Shown here piece after piece: positions 45,091 through 55,959 of a stretch of 64,000 nt of DNA; the stretch's first letter is position 1, and each line of letters opens with the position of its first letter. Both the position numbers and the translations under genes were made by a program. This DNA is from Eriocheir sinensis. Its lineage: Eukaryota; Arthropoda; Malacostraca; Decapoda; Varunidae. A model generated the notes under the pieces. It ran no database searches. It saw only the letters and a list, made by a program, of their open reading frames with translations, and was not told where the DNA came from. The DNA lies in the NCBI RefSeq assembly GCF_024679095.1, contig NW_026111183.1, positions 2,501 to 66,500 on the forward strand, in the 5' to 3' direction.

Positions 45091-46647
45091 ATGCCTGTTA
45101 TAAAGATTCTTCAAAATGATGTTTTCTATGCCCTCTCTGGCCTCAATCCTCAGAAGGCTTATGGACCTGATGGAGTGCCTCCTATTGTCCTTAAAAACTG
45201 TGCCTCCGTGCTGTCACCCTTCCTGGTCAAACTCTTTCGCCTCTGCCTGTCAACATCTACCTTTCCTTCTTGCTGGAAGTATGCCTTCATACAGCCTGTA
45301 CCTAAGAAGGTTGACCGCTCCAATCCCTCAAACTACCGTCCTATAGCTTTACTTTCTTGTCTATCTAAAGCTTTTGAATCAATCCTTAACCGGAAGATTC
45401 AAAAGCACTTTTCCACTTCTGACCTTCTATCTGATCACCAGTATGGGTTCCGCAGAGGGCGTTCTACTGGTGGTCTCCTTGCCTTCCTAACTGACTCTTG
45501 GTCATCCTCTCTTAGCCGTTTCGGTGAAACCTTTGCTATTGCGCTGGACATATCAAAAGCTTTTGATAGGGTCTGGCACAAATCTTTGCTTTCTAAACTA
45601 CCCTCCTACGGTTTCTATCCTTCTCTCTGTACCTTTATCTCCAGTTTCCTTTCTGACCGTTCTATTTCTGCCGTGGTAGACGGTCACTGTTCTTCCCCTA
45701 AATCTATTAACAGTGGTGTCCCACAGTGTTCTGTCCTATCTCCCACTCTTTTTCTGTTGTTCATTGATGATCTTCTTTCCAAAACGAACTGTCCTATCCA
45801 TTCCTACGCCGATGATTCCACTCTGCATTATTCAACTTCTTTTAATAGAAGACCCACCCTTCAGGAACTTAACGACTTAAGGCTGGAGGCTGCAGAACGC
45901 TTAGCCTCAGACCTTACTATTATTTCCGATTGGGGCAAGAAGAACCTGGTGTCCTTCAACGCCTCAAAAACACAGTTTCTCCACCTATCCACTCGACACA
46001 ATCTTCCAAACAACTATCCCCTATTCTTTGACAACACTAAGCTATCACCTTCCTCAACACTAAACATCCTCGGTCTATCCTTAACTCAAAATCTCAACTG
46101 GAAACTTCATATCTCATCTCTTACTAAATCAGCTTCCTCGAGGCTGGGCGTTCTGTACCGTCTCCGCCAGTTCTTCTCCCCTGCACAGTTGCTGTCCATA
46201 TACAGGGGCCTTGTCCGCCCTCGTATGGAGTATGCATCTCATGTGTGGGGGGGCTCCACTCACACAGCTCTTCTGGACAGAGTGGAGGCTAAGGCTCTTC
46301 GTCTCATCAGCTCTCCTCCTCATACTGATAGTCTTCTACCTCTTAAATTCCGCCGCAATGTTGCCTCTCTTTTTATCTTCTGTCGATATTTCCACGCTGA
46401 CTGCTCTTCTGAACTTGCTAACTGCATGCCTCCCCCCCTCCCGCGGCCCCGCTGCACTCGACTTTCTACTCATGCTCATCCCTATACTGTCCAAACCCCT
46501 TATGCAAGAGTTAACCAGCATCTTCACTCTTTCATCCCTCACGCTGGTAAACTCTGGAACAATCTTCCTTCATCTGTATTTCCTCCTGCCTACGACTTGA
46601 ACTCTTTCAAGAGGAGGGTATCAGGACACCTCTCCTCCCGAAATTAA
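45091..46647 (+). pseudogene. Jockey-like LINE reverse transcriptase
   Basis: An open frame of 518 codons. Blocks: YGPDGVPPIVLKNC, SNYRPIALLSCLSKAFESIL (45,320), DHQYGFRRGRSTGGLLAF, FAIALDISKAFDRVWH (45,535), NSGVPQCSVLSPTLF (usual Gly after PQ is Cys), SYADDSTLHY (45,800, catalytic YADD intact) and VSFNASKTQFLHLS. The C-terminus YDLNSFKRRVSGHLSSRN ends at TAA 46,645-46,647. The RT itself is intact, but its linkage to the endonuclease is broken. Confidence 0.92.
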
Positions 46648-46748
46648 CCTCTGATTTGGACACTCCATTAACCTCTGTTCGGGAGCAGTGAGTAGCGGGC
46701 CTTTTTTTCTTTTTTTTTCTTTGCGCCCTTGAGCTGTCTCCTTAGCTG

Positions 46749-46805
46749 TAAAAAAAAAAAAAAAAAAATGATCAGTGCCTAAAGGAGTTATAAGCAAATG
46801 ATGGT

Positions 46806-46866
<61 letters not shown>

Positions 46867-46881
46867 TATAATTATATATAT

Positions 46882-46914
<33 letters not shown>

Positions 46915-46918
46915 TATA
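46749..46918. repeat. Poly(A) and (TA)n after the LINE
   Basis: An A run (46,749-46,769), a second A run (46,806-46,820), then imperfect TA repeats to 46,918. Confidence 0.95.
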
Positions 46919-46949
46919 AAATTGTCTGCCCTAATGTCCCTCCCACTTT

Positions 46950-47153
46950 TGAAGGCCAAATGACGCCCCTGATTGTAACAACGCATCTTGTAACACCCAT
47001 GACTGGGTGCCGGTGCAAATCTCCTCATTTAACACCGAGAAATTAATCTTGGCTTTAGGGAACTCGGAAAAATCCAAGTTAGAGAGTGCTGGCTGTGGAG
47101 ATTGAACCAGTGACCTTCGACATACAAAGCCATGTCTGTCAGTCGAGCCAATA
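46950..47153 (-). mobile_element. tRNA-derived SINE (first of a head-to-tail pair)
   Basis: Minus strand TTGGCTCGACTGACAGACAT and GGTTCAATCTCCACAGCC have tRNA A- and B-box spacing. The body runs to about 46,950. Its head touches the TTTACC-repeat tail of the next SINE at 47,153. Confidence 0.75.
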
Positions 47154-47436
47154 AAGGTAAAGGTAAAGTTGGGGCATACGCTGTAGCAGCGTGTGGCCTC
47201 GGTGCTCATCTCCGTAACATTGGGCCTTGAGCCTGTGGTGGGAGGGAGCCCATTACCCCGGGACACAGAGCCAGTGTGACATCCGGGTTACCACAGTTTC
47301 CCCAGGTAGTCATTTATCGACCAGCCCGAGAGGGAGGATGATCAGCTGGGTGAGCTGCACGCCGACTGCCCAGGCCGGGATTCGAACCCGGGCCCGCGTA
47401 GAAGCCAGACATGCTGACCACTAGACCACGGAGGCG
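47153..47436 (-). mobile_element. tRNA-derived SINE, full length with CTTTAC tail
   Basis: The minus-strand head CGCCTCCGTGGTCTAGTGGT and CGGGTTCGAATCCCGGCC are tRNA-like A and B boxes (Glu/Asp-like spacing). The body contains CTGGTCGATAAATGACTACC and GGAGATGAGCACCGAGG, and the element ends in CTTTACCTTTACCTTTA. A second copy of this family, lacking the head, is at 52,915-53,190. Confidence 0.85.
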
Positions 47437-47657
47437 TATTGGAGCCCAATCTCAAGTGAACCCACTCACAATGGCACACAATTTTTTTTCTGGTAAATTT
47501 TGTCCTTTGAATGAATTTGCTAACCATTTCTGTCGAAAAACAGCAGAGATTATTTTTCACCCCTTCCACCTTAACCTCCTCAGTAATAAAATAAAAAAGT
47601 GACAAAATCATAGCCTTGAGGCAGTAATATTCAGCCCCAGCATCAAAAAATTATACT
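47437..47657. other. Unassigned Harbinger interior
   Basis: No gene recognised between the SINE pair and the low-complexity exon candidate. Confidence 0.4.
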
Positions 47658-48010
47658 GCTGCCCTATGAAAGGCATCTCTTAACTCCGATGAAGTAGGTG
47701 GTGACTGTGGTGGAGCAGTTTCATTGTCATCCCTCGCAGTGGCAGGTGTCATTGGGCCAGCAGATGATGAAGCAGTGGCTGGTGTCACTGGGCCAGCAGA
47801 TGATGAAACAGTGGCTGATGTCATAGGGCCAGCAGATGATGAAGCAGTGGCAGGTGTCATTGGGCCAGCAGATGATGAAGCAGTGGCTGGTGTCATAGGG
47901 CCAGCAGATATTGAAGCAGTGGCTGTTGCCGGAGCAGCTAATGGTATATTTTCCACAAGTAATGAACAATGTGCTGGGATGGTCTCTAGCAATACTGATA
48001 AAGTGTGTAT
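47658..48010 (-). pseudogene. Candidate 3' exon of the Harbinger Myb-like gene, with 36-bp repeats
   Basis: An acceptor-like TTCTTTGTAG precedes 48,010 on the minus strand. One frame encodes repeats of SSSAGPMTPATA (six units of about 36 bp, 47,735-47,935) and ends FHRAAV-stop near 47,655. Low-complexity Pro/Ser/Thr linkers are common in Harbinger Myb-like proteins. The phase left by exon 2 (one base) does not lead into this frame, so an exon is missing or the gene is damaged. The plus-strand reading of the same repeat is also open, so the coding strand rests on context. Confidence 0.4.
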
Positions 48011-48730
48011 CTACAAAGAATATGAATTTAAGGGTAATTAATAAATTGTTTTAATAAGAATATAAAAGTTTTTGCCAAAAACATACAGGCCAGTCAATAT
48101 TTCACTGCTGCTTGACTGTTGCTGCTGTCCTATCCCTAGCACATCATGTCAATGCTGAATGGCTCTGGTACCCCTTCAAATACATGAGACGAGCAGCCTA
48201 TGATGTCATACACCAGTTTATCTACCACAGTTAATGTCATAGTTATATAGGCAGGCGCCTGCGTATCTGTGGTGCCACACGTGTGGGGCACTCAGGTGCT
48301 GGGGGAAATATCATTGTTATGAAGGGGCAGGGGTAGACCAGTGTATGCTGTGAGGCCTTGGTGTGGAAGTTCCCTGTCTGAACTGTGCAGCTAATCCCCC
48401 ATACAGTGAGGGCCATTTTGACTCCCTCAGGGGCTGTGCAGCTGAGAGAGTGGTGTACATGAGTGTGAGTGTGTGAGTAAGTGTGTGCCTGTCTTGGCTA
48501 AAACCCTTCACTGGGGGAAGACAACCAAGATATTTAGATAGATTGATACTCATTGACAGATGAACATTAAAAAAAATTCTATATCAAATATGCAGTTCAC
48601 TGCTATGAACTTATTAACTTTAAGCTGAAATAAAGGCATTGTGGCCAGTATAGCTGCATTCTGTGAGCACATAAAAAAACTAACTAATATAAGTTTTACA
48701 TTTAAAGACATAACAACTAAAAAAAATTAC

Positions 48731-48888
48731 CAGTCTGCCGCTGCTCATTCTTGCACTTGGCAATGCAAGGCTTTGATTTTTGTTGTACGTTGTACCAACG
48801 CTTCTCACAGTCATCCTGCGTGCGGGGTCCACTCCCAGGGAGGGCACTGTCAGGGTATAAATGTGAAGCAAGTTTCTTAATCGTTTCA
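48731..48888 (-). CDS. Harbinger Myb/SANT-like DNA-binding protein, exon 2
   Basis: The frame reads SETIKKLASHLYPDSALPGS, then TQDDCEKRWYNVQQKSKPCIAKCKNEQRQTG. The EKRW block with following basic helix is the last helix of a Myb/SANT-like domain. The 3' boundary ACTG/GTAATT is a good donor; the 5' boundary CCATAG/TGAAACG is an acceptor whose phase exactly completes the codon left by exon 1. Confidence 0.75.
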
Positions 48889-48890
48889 CT

Positions 48891-50838
48891 ATGGCATGCT
48901 TTTTATTTCCCATACCTTCTCCAATAACATTTAATACATGCTGTGATGGAAAGCTAAATCAGTACCAATATTTTATTTACATGCATCATAAGACATTAAC
49001 TTTTTAGTTGTTATGAACATGGCCATAAATACTACTTTTCATTACCTACTTTTCTAAAATGCTTTTCTCTAAGTAGGAGGATATTACACAATACAGCTAT
49101 ACAAAAAAATTCAAAGCATTAATCTTAATTCCATTCTTTTGAGTACTTCTAACCTAACATTATATCACCATAAACTGTTTGACCAATGCTATCAAAATAA
49201 TATTTTAAACTTACTTTACCATTCTCATCAAATCTACCTATTCCGATATAGTCTTAACATAAAATATTTGTAAAAGTGTTGAGAGCCTGGCATGCTTAAC
49301 CCACCCACCCCCCAAAAAAAATCTAAATAAGGAATAAATAAAATAACAGGTAAATATGACTTGACTCTCTTATACTAACCCCCTTTCCACCCTAACAAAC
49401 TTGGGGACCTACCATGTTAGGTTAGGACGTGTTTGGTAGGACATGTTTAGCAGGAGTTGGTTTAGTTATGTTAGATTGTTGAGGGAGTGGGGGTTGCAGC
49501 AGAAATGGTCATGATGATGCTATTCACATGGAGCAGTAGGAAAAAGTATGTCCTGTTTGGAAACTCTGTGGTTGTGTTTGTATACAAAAATACCCATTTG
49601 ACGAGGTTAGGTTAATTTGCAAGTTACTTGAATCATGGATATGTGAACATGTAACAAAAAAAAAAAAAAGCGTTAACCTTAATTTCATTATCTTGAGTAC
49701 ATTCCAATCTAACATTATATCACCATAATCTGTTTGGCCAATGCTATAAATATACTATTTTAATCTTACTTTACCGTTTTCACGAAACCTACCTATTCCC
49801 ATATAGTCTTGACATAAAGTACTTGTAAAAGTGTCCATAGTCTGGCATGCCTAGCATCCCCCCCCCCAATAAAAATAAATAATAAACAAATAAAAATAAA
49901 TAAAAAATAAAAAAAGGGCAAATATGCCTTAACTATCTATACCAACCCCCTCTTCCCCACCAACAAACTTGGCATGTTAAGTTAGGATGTGTTCGGTAGG
50001 ACGGGGCAGGTTTGGCACTTGGGGACCTACCATGTTAGGTTAGGCTGTGTCAGGTAGGACAGGTTTAGCAGGAGTTGGTTTAGTTATGTTAGATTGTTGA
50101 GGGAGTGGGGGTTGCAGCAGAAATGGTCATGATGATGCTATTCACGTGAAGCAGTAGGAAAAAGTAAGTTCTGTTTGGAAACTCTGTGGTTGTGTTTGTA
50201 TACAAAAATACCCATTTGACGAGGTTAGGTTAGTTTGCAAGTTACTTGATCATGAATATGTGAATATGTAACAAAAAAATAAAAGCATTAACCTTAATTT
50301 CATTATCTTGAGTACATTCCAATCTAACATTATATCACCATAATCTGTTTGACCAATGCTATAAATATACTATTTTAATCTTACTTTACCATTCTCACAA
50401 AACCTACCCATTCCCATATAGTCTTGACATAAAGTACTTGTAAAAGTGTCCATAGTCTGGCATGCCTAGCATCCCCCCCCCCCAAATAAAATAAAAAATA
50501 AAATAAATAAAAATAAATAAAGAATAAAAAAAGGGCAAATATGCCTTAACTATCTATACCAACCCCCTCTTCCCCCCAACAAACTTGGCATGTTAAGTTA
50601 AGTTAGGATGTGTTCGGTAGGACGGGGCAGGTTTGGCATGGTTAGGTTTAGTTATGTTAGGTTGTTGAGGGAGAGGGGGTTGTGGCAGAAATGGTCATAA
50701 TGAAACTATTCAGATACAGAATGAAAAGGTATGTTCTGTTTGGAAGGTCAGTGGTTGTGTTATTATGCAAAAAATACCCAATTGATTAGGTTAGGTTAGT
50801 TTGTAAGCTGATTGAACCATGAATATGTGATTACCAAC
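48891..50838 (-). other. Intron 1 of the Myb-like gene, made largely of a triplicated segment
   Basis: Donor AAG/GTTGGT at 50,838 and acceptor CATAG at 48,889. Most of the interval consists of three diverged tandem copies of a 545-615-bp unit (about 49,120-49,669, 49,670-50,284 and 50,285-50,830), each holding TAACATTATATCACCATAA, CATATAGTCTTGACATAAAG and a TTAGGTTAGG-containing stretch. Confidence 0.8.
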
Positions 50839-51020
50839 CTTGTTACAGCTTCTGCCACTTCAGTCCACGCTCTCTTCTTATCCTCAGGGGTGATACTCTT
50901 CCCATAACACCCTCTGATTATACGTATTTTTTCTTGAATTTGATGTAAGAAGACCGTTTCATCTGGCGACCAATTAAACTTACTCCTTTTCTGCGCTGGT
51001 TCTCCGGCCCATAGATGTGC
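50839..51020 (-). CDS. Harbinger Myb/SANT-like DNA-binding protein, exon 1
   Basis: The minus-strand frame reads KFNWSPDETVFLHQIQEKIR, then IIRGCYGKSITPEDKKRAW and TEVAEAVTR, ending at donor ACAAG/GTTGGT. The first conserved Trp, acidic helix and following KKRAWTEVAEAV are the pattern of Myb/SANT-like proteins encoded by Harbinger transposons; these help bring the nuclease to the TIRs. No in-frame ATG precedes it. Two ATGs (near 51,021 and 51,009) lie in another frame and would join if one or two bases near 50,982-50,990 were inserted or lost, so the start is probably frameshifted. Confidence 0.75.
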
Positions 51021-51457
51021 TCATTGGGGCAGATGACGTGGTTATGGTGCGGTAATTTCAGCAGAGCAAGTCGTGACGCAGGCGGGGAGATACGGGTATT
51101 GACGAGTGACGGAGTAAAAGCAACCTTTGAGGCTGCTTCTATCTGCCACAAAACTCAGTATTTTCTTGTGTTTGCCATTTATTATGTTTCTGTTGTACAT
51201 TTATACATCTTTTCTTTTATTTTTCTTTTGAAATATATACTTAATTCATGTCGGATGTTTACGTTTTGCACGGAGGCGTCCTTAGCAACGAGCCCGCCAT
51301 AAAGAAGAAGAAGAAGAAGATAATAGTAGCCAGGGATTTGCTAAGACTTACACTCAAAGTTGACGAGGATAGCTTTTACTCTTAATAATTTGAAACTATT
51401 AACTTTGATAGTAACTTTAAGAGTAAAAGTTAATAGCTCTCGAGGATACGGGCCCTG

Positions 51458-51770
51458 GTGGTTGAGTGTAATAATAACAATGGGTTTATGATTTGAATTT
51501 ATTTATCGTGAACCACAGAACAGAGTGAAAATAATAGGCTAGTCTTCCATGTTGTTATCTATCGCTGTTAAAGGTGACTAAAAAAGAATATAGAAAATAT
51601 ACTATACTAGAACTACGTAGAACCGAGAATGAAAGTAATACGCCAGTTTCCTAACATGTTATTTATTGTTGTTAAATGTGACAAACAACAAAGAAAATAT
51701 TCCGCCCCTTCTCCCTTCCCTTCCTTATTTGTGGGTCAGCACCTTGGTTTGGGTTAGTAGAAGTAGTAGT
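51458..51770. repeat. Continuation of the ~125-bp tandem repeat beyond Harbinger
   Basis: GTGGTTGAGTGTAATAATAAC, TTATCGTGAACCACAG and a further diverged unit (ACGTAGAACCGAGAATGAAAG) continue the array split by the transposon. Confidence 0.8.
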
Positions 51771-51789
51771 AGTACTATTATTCGTAGTA

Positions 51790-51845
<56 letters not shown>

Positions 51846-51855
51846 CAGCAGCAGC

Positions 51856-51892
<37 letters not shown>

Positions 51893-51960
51893 CAGCAACA
51901 GTAGTAGTAGTAGTAGTAGTAGTAGTACAGCAGCAGTAGTAGTAGTAGTAGTAGTAGTAG
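51763..51960. repeat. Compound (GTA)n/(CAG)n trinucleotide microsatellite
   Basis: Four blocks of GTA/TAG triplets alternate with short CAG blocks. Open frames of poly-Tyr/Leu/Thr/Val result from it. Confidence 0.96.
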
Positions 51961-52111
51961 CGGTGCTGCACTCTTAATTTGTTTACAGCCACCCGGGGGC
52001 TGGTGGGTCGGGGTGTCGGCGCGGGGAACACTTCCACCCATCGCCATGCTGTAGTTTGTAGCCCGGACGGTAACTTTAACTAACAGACTGTGGGATTTTG
52101 GTGGTCAAGGG

Positions 52112-52113
52112 AG

Positions 52114-52147
<34 letters not shown>

Positions 52148-52201
52148 AAATGTAGTTGTTGTGTGTATCTTCCTGTCTGTCTATGTGTGTGGGGTAGAGG
52201 G

Positions 52202-52237
<36 letters not shown>
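52112..52237. repeat. (GTT)n and (GT)n microsatellites
   Basis: GTT at 52,112-52,146 and GT at 52,205-52,237. Confidence 0.95.
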
Positions 52238-52240
<3 letters not shown>

Positions 52241-52914
52241 GTTTTATTATAATGAACTAACTTTGTCTCGCATCTTAACACGAGTTTAAAAATAGACTAT
52301 AAAAGATGCGAGCTAATACTTCTTAAGAGGTAAAACTTCCTAAAGACTCTTCCATAGGCGAGACGAGGACACGTGTGAAGGCGCTGCTAATACACGCTCA
52401 GGAATATTATAAGAAGAAATATTTTGAAACAGCAAATATCACGTTGCGACGGTGTATTTATCTTATTTTATTTATGTTTATTTATATATTTTTGTTTTTC
52501 TCATTTTCTATTTATTATTTTTTATCGTTTTTAGTTTCTACTTCTATTTTGTCTTATATATTTATTTATTTATTATTTTTTTATTGTTTTTATTCTTATC
52601 TATTATATTTATTTACTTTATTTTTATTTTTTATTCTATTTATTTTCTTCTTTTCTTTTCTTTTTTTCTTTTATTCAATTTTTTTATTTCTGTATTTTTT
52701 TCTTCTGTTGTTGATTTCTGTTGTTGTAACTTACGCAAGAAAGGCCGCACCGGAATCCTTCCTCCTTGCCGTGCCCGGGGAAGGTAGAAGCGAAAGTACA
52801 ATCGCCATAAGCCATTAGTCTCGCTGTGTGTTGTGCCGGGCCGGCGGTGTGCTGCGTGTAGCGGACAAAGTAATAACGGCGGCGGGGAGGCAGCCTCGCA
52901 GCGGGCGGCTAATA
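52238..52914. other. Unassigned stretch with T/A-rich centre
   Basis: A TTTATTTAT-type low-complexity region occupies about 52,455-52,700. The hydrophobic frames through it are composition artefacts. GC-rich unique sequence follows. Confidence 0.5.
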
Positions 52915-53190
52915 AGTGTTGGTAAGGTAAAGTTGGGAGCATACGCTACAGCTGCGCGTAGCGGCGGTGCTCATCTCCGTCCCGTTGGCCCTTTGAGCAT
53001 GTGGTGGGAGGGAGCCATTAACCCGACGCAGGGCCAGTGTGATGTCTAGGTCACCACATTCTACTTTCCCAGAGGGTCCTTAAGTAATATTTATCGACCA
53101 GCCCGAAAAAAAGGATGAACAGCTGGGTGGGATACATGTCGATTGCCCAGGCCGGGGCTCGAACCCGGGCCAGCAGATTTTTAGTTAGGG
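52915..53190 (-). mobile_element. SINE, same family as 47,153-47,436, head-truncated
   Basis: It shares CTGGTCGATAAATATTACTT-type, GGGTTCGAGCCCCGGCC (B box) and ACGGAGATGAGCACCG with the other copy and ends in CTTTACCTTACC. The tRNA head upstream of the B box is missing or unrecognisable. Confidence 0.82.
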
Positions 53191-53195
53191 GTTTA

Positions 53196-53695
53196 AAGTA
53201 CTCATCGTGGATTTATGAAGAGGAGCGGAGTGAGCAAGGCAGGAGATATATAAAACATGAAACCCTTAATTAATAGTTGTAAATTGACGTCATTTATTAG
53301 AGTAAAGAAGGCAGGACTAAAAAGAGGAGCATCATTTCGAACACAGAGGTATAGTAATTTTTTCACCGTGGATTTATCAAGAGGAACGGAATGAAATGGA
53401 ACAAGCAGAATACAGAACAAGAAATCCTAACTCATAGTAGCAAACTGACGTTTAAAAGCTAAGAAGAAAAGGATAAAATAAAGCCTTGCCATGATTTCGA
53501 ATTCAGAGATTTAATATTTTTTCATCAAGAATCAAGATACTCGTACATTCAGTTTCAAGAAGTCCTTAATATATAGGAGTAAAATGACATCCTCTTGTAC
53601 AGTAAAGAGAGAAGGACTGAAAGAAAAATAGGAGCATGATTTCAAATTCTAAGGTTTAATATTTTTTTTCGTAGATTTATGAGGAGGAAAGGAAT
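53196..53695. repeat. Diverged tandem repeat, unit about 155-163 bp
   Basis: CATCGTGGATTTATGAAGAGG recurs at 53,198, 53,361 and 53,668 with a weak copy at 53,522. Each is followed by GACATCATTT-like, GGACTGAAA-like and GGAGCATGATTTC-like words. Confidence 0.8.
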
Positions 53696-54019
53696 GGCCC
53701 ACGATCAAGAAACACATACAGCCCCAAAACGCTTCTAATTCCCCGTATTAAATGGACGTTTCATCTGTGACTCTATTTCCAACTCCAAGTAAAACTAGAT
53801 AGCCGCGCCCTGTGACCAGCGAGTGTAATTCGTGGCTCCGGTTTTTACGTCCCTTTGTGTGACAGGCGGCGACACTTTCCCCCCTTGTGGCGGCCGTGGC
53901 TGTGTCTCTATCTGGCGGCCAGGTCTGTGGTCGGTGCTATCAGACGCTTCCTCCTCTCACATCAACAATTTCCAATGGTCAGAGAGAGGATCTATAGGGT
54001 TCTAATAAGTGTTTTTAAG
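53696..54019. other. Unassigned spacer
   Basis: No gene recognised. Confidence 0.4.
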
Positions 54020-54127
54020 TTCACGGTACAGAAGATGGGTCAAACTACCGCCAGGGACATAAAACTACCCCTGGAAATAGCCTAAGATCCTACGAAAGCC
54101 TTGTCAAATATGTGTTTTAAAATATGG
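54020..54127 (+). repeat. Dispersed repeat R, copy 2
   Basis: It matches the 15.7-kb copy through ACGGTACAGAAGA, CTACCGCCAGGGACATAAA, CCCTGGAAATAGCC, CCTACGAAAGCCTTGTCAAA and ATGTGTTTTAA. The TG run is minimal in this copy. Confidence 0.78.
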
Positions 54128-54186
54128 TCCTGTGTCTCCATCTAGCGATGATATCTGGCGGTCGAGGTGAGGTTGGCGCCGCCCTG

Positions 54187-54189
<3 letters not shown>

Positions 54190-54224
<35 letters not shown>

Positions 54225-54230
54225 GTGTGT
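54190..54230. repeat. (GT)n microsatellite at a LINE 5' truncation
   Basis: Forty bp of GT, ending about 25 bp before the LINE sequence begins. Confidence 0.95.
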
Positions 54231-54254
54231 GAAGTTCAAGGGGCAGCACCCTGC

Positions 54255-55792
54255 CTGGTCAAACTCTTTCGTCTCTGCCTATCAACATCTACCTTTCCTT
54301 CCTGCTGGAAGTATGCCTTTGTACAGCCTGTGCCTAAAAAGGGTGACCGTTCCAATCCCTCAAACTACCGCCCTATAACTTTACTTTCCTGTCTATTTAA
54401 AGCTTTTAAATCAATCCTTAACCGAAAGATTCAAAAGCACCTTTCCACCTCTAACCTTCTATCTGATCGCCAGTATGGATTCCGCAAGGGGCGTTCTACT
54501 GGCAATCTTCTTGCTCTCTCAACTGACTCTTGGTCATCCTCTCTTAGCCGTTTCGGTGAAACTTTCTCTGTTGCGCTAGACATATCGAAAGCCTTCGATA
54601 GAGACTGGCACCAGTCTTTGCTTTCTAAACTGCCCTCTTTCGGATTCTATCCCTCTCTCTGTTCCTTTATCTTCAGTTTCCTTTCCGGCCGTTCTATCTC
54701 TGCGGTGGTAGACGGTCACTGCTCTTTCCCTAAACCTATCAACAGTGGCGTTCCACAGGGCTCTGTCCTATCACCCACTCTCTTCTTGTTATTCATCAAT
54801 GATCTTCTTTCCATAACAAACTGTCCTGTCCACTCATACGCCGACGACTCCACTCTGCATTATTCAACTTTTTTCAATAGAAGACCATCACAACAGGAAG
54901 TACACGACTCCAGAGTGGAGGCTGCAGAACGCTTAACCCCAGACCTTGCTATCATTTCCGATTGCGGTAGAAGGAACCTTGTGTCCTTCAATGCCTCAAA
55001 AACTCAATTTCTTCACCTATCAACTCGACACAATCTTCCAAACACCTATCCCCTATTCTTCGACAACACTCAGCTGTCACCGTCCTCAACATTAAACATC
55101 CTAGGTCTATCCTTAACTCAAAATCTCAACTGGAAACTTCATATCTCCTCTCTCGCTAAATCAGCTTCCTCGAGGTTGGGCGTTCTGTATCGTCTCCGCC
55201 AATTCTTCTCCCCCGCGCAGTTGCTATCCATATGCAGGGGCCTTGTCCGCCCTCGCATGGAGTATGCATCTCATGTGTGGGGGGGCTCCACCCACACAGC
55301 TCTTCTGGACAGAGTGGAGGGCTAAGGCTCTTCGTCTCATCAGCTCTCCTCCTCCTACTGATAGTCTTCTACCTCTTAAATTCCGCCGCGATGTTGCCTC
55401 TCTTTCTTCTATCGATATTTCCACGCTGACTGCTCTTCTGAACTTGCTAACTGCATGCCTCCCCCACTCCCGCGGCCCCGCTGCACACGACTTTCTACTC
55501 ATGCTCATCCCTATACTGTCCAAAACCCTTATGCAAGAGTTAACCAGCATCTTCACTCTTTCATCGCTCACGCTGGTAAACTCTGGAACAATCTTCCTTC
55601 ATCTGTTTTTCCTCCTGCCTACCACTTGAACTCTTTCAAGAGGAGGGTCTCAGGACACCTCTCCTCCCGAGTTTGACCTTGCTTTTGGCCACCTCTTCTG
55701 ATTCTTTTATGGGAGCAGGGATTAGCGGGCTTTTTGTATTTTTTTTTTGTGCCCTTGAGCTGCCTCCTTTGTTGTAAAAAAAACAAAAAAAC
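54255..55792 (+). pseudogene. Jockey-like LINE, RT-only 5'-truncated copy
   Basis: The frame 54,195-55,325 carries NYRPITLLSCLFKAFKSIL, DRQYGFRKGRSTGNLLAL, VALDISKAFDRDWH, NSGVPQGSVLSPTLF and SYADDSTLHY; unlike the 45-kb copy its PQG is intact. A one-base insertion (GGG for GG, about 55,319-55,321) shifts the frame, which resumes to the normal C-terminus and stops at 55,674-55,676. The 3' UTR CGCCCTTGAGCTGCCTCC-like and an A-rich tail end near 55,792. Without its endonuclease it cannot be autonomous. Confidence 0.9.
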
Positions 55793-55959
55793 AAGTGTAC
55801 ATGTGGAATAAAAACTTGAAAATAGCTTGATTGTTATTGAAATAATGAAATTTACAACAATCAGACGCAGTTTGCAAAAATAGTGTGGGTGAAAACACAC
55901 AAAGGACCATTCAAAAACACTATAAAACAAATACAAAAATCAATGTGATCATAAGTTCT

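Larger units (their letters stand above)
43488..46775 (+). mobile_element. Jockey/I-like LINE, nearly full length, nested in Harbinger
   Basis: It begins near ATGGGAGGTGAGAAGGGAGC (shared with the inverted copy at 59.3 kb) and ends in a 3' UTR CGCCCTTGAGCTGTCTCCTTA followed by a long A run (46,749-46,769). The GC-richer leader 43,440-43,488 may also belong to it. One protein-coding frame with endonuclease and RT is broken in the linker. Confidence 0.9.
41525..51454. mobile_element. Harbinger (PIF) DNA transposon, 9.9 kb, with nested insertions
   Basis: Termini are GGCCCGTATCCTCGA at 41,525 and its inverse ending 51,454, flanked by the 3-bp duplication CTG (41,522-41,524 and 51,455-51,457). 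Removing the element restores the GGGAACTGGTGGTTGAG of the interrupted tandem unit. Inner TIR sequence is AT-rich with TTAATAGT/ACTATTAA words. It holds a HARBI1-type nuclease remnant on the plus strand near the left end and a Myb/SANT-like split gene on the minus strand near the right end, the two genes expected of Harbinger elements. A Jockey-like LINE and SINEs are inserted inside. Confidence 0.93.

Noticed and set aside
47380..47436. Possible tRNA gene (Glu/Asp-like)
   Set aside because: The A and B boxes are good, but stems do not close and a SINE body with CTTTAC tail follows; a second copy of the body exists at 52.9 kb.
47724..48041. Plus-strand repeat protein (VAGVIGPADDEA units)
   Set aside because: It is the complement of the 36-bp repeat in the candidate minus-strand exon. 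The Myb-like exons upstream support the minus strand, though this is not decisive.
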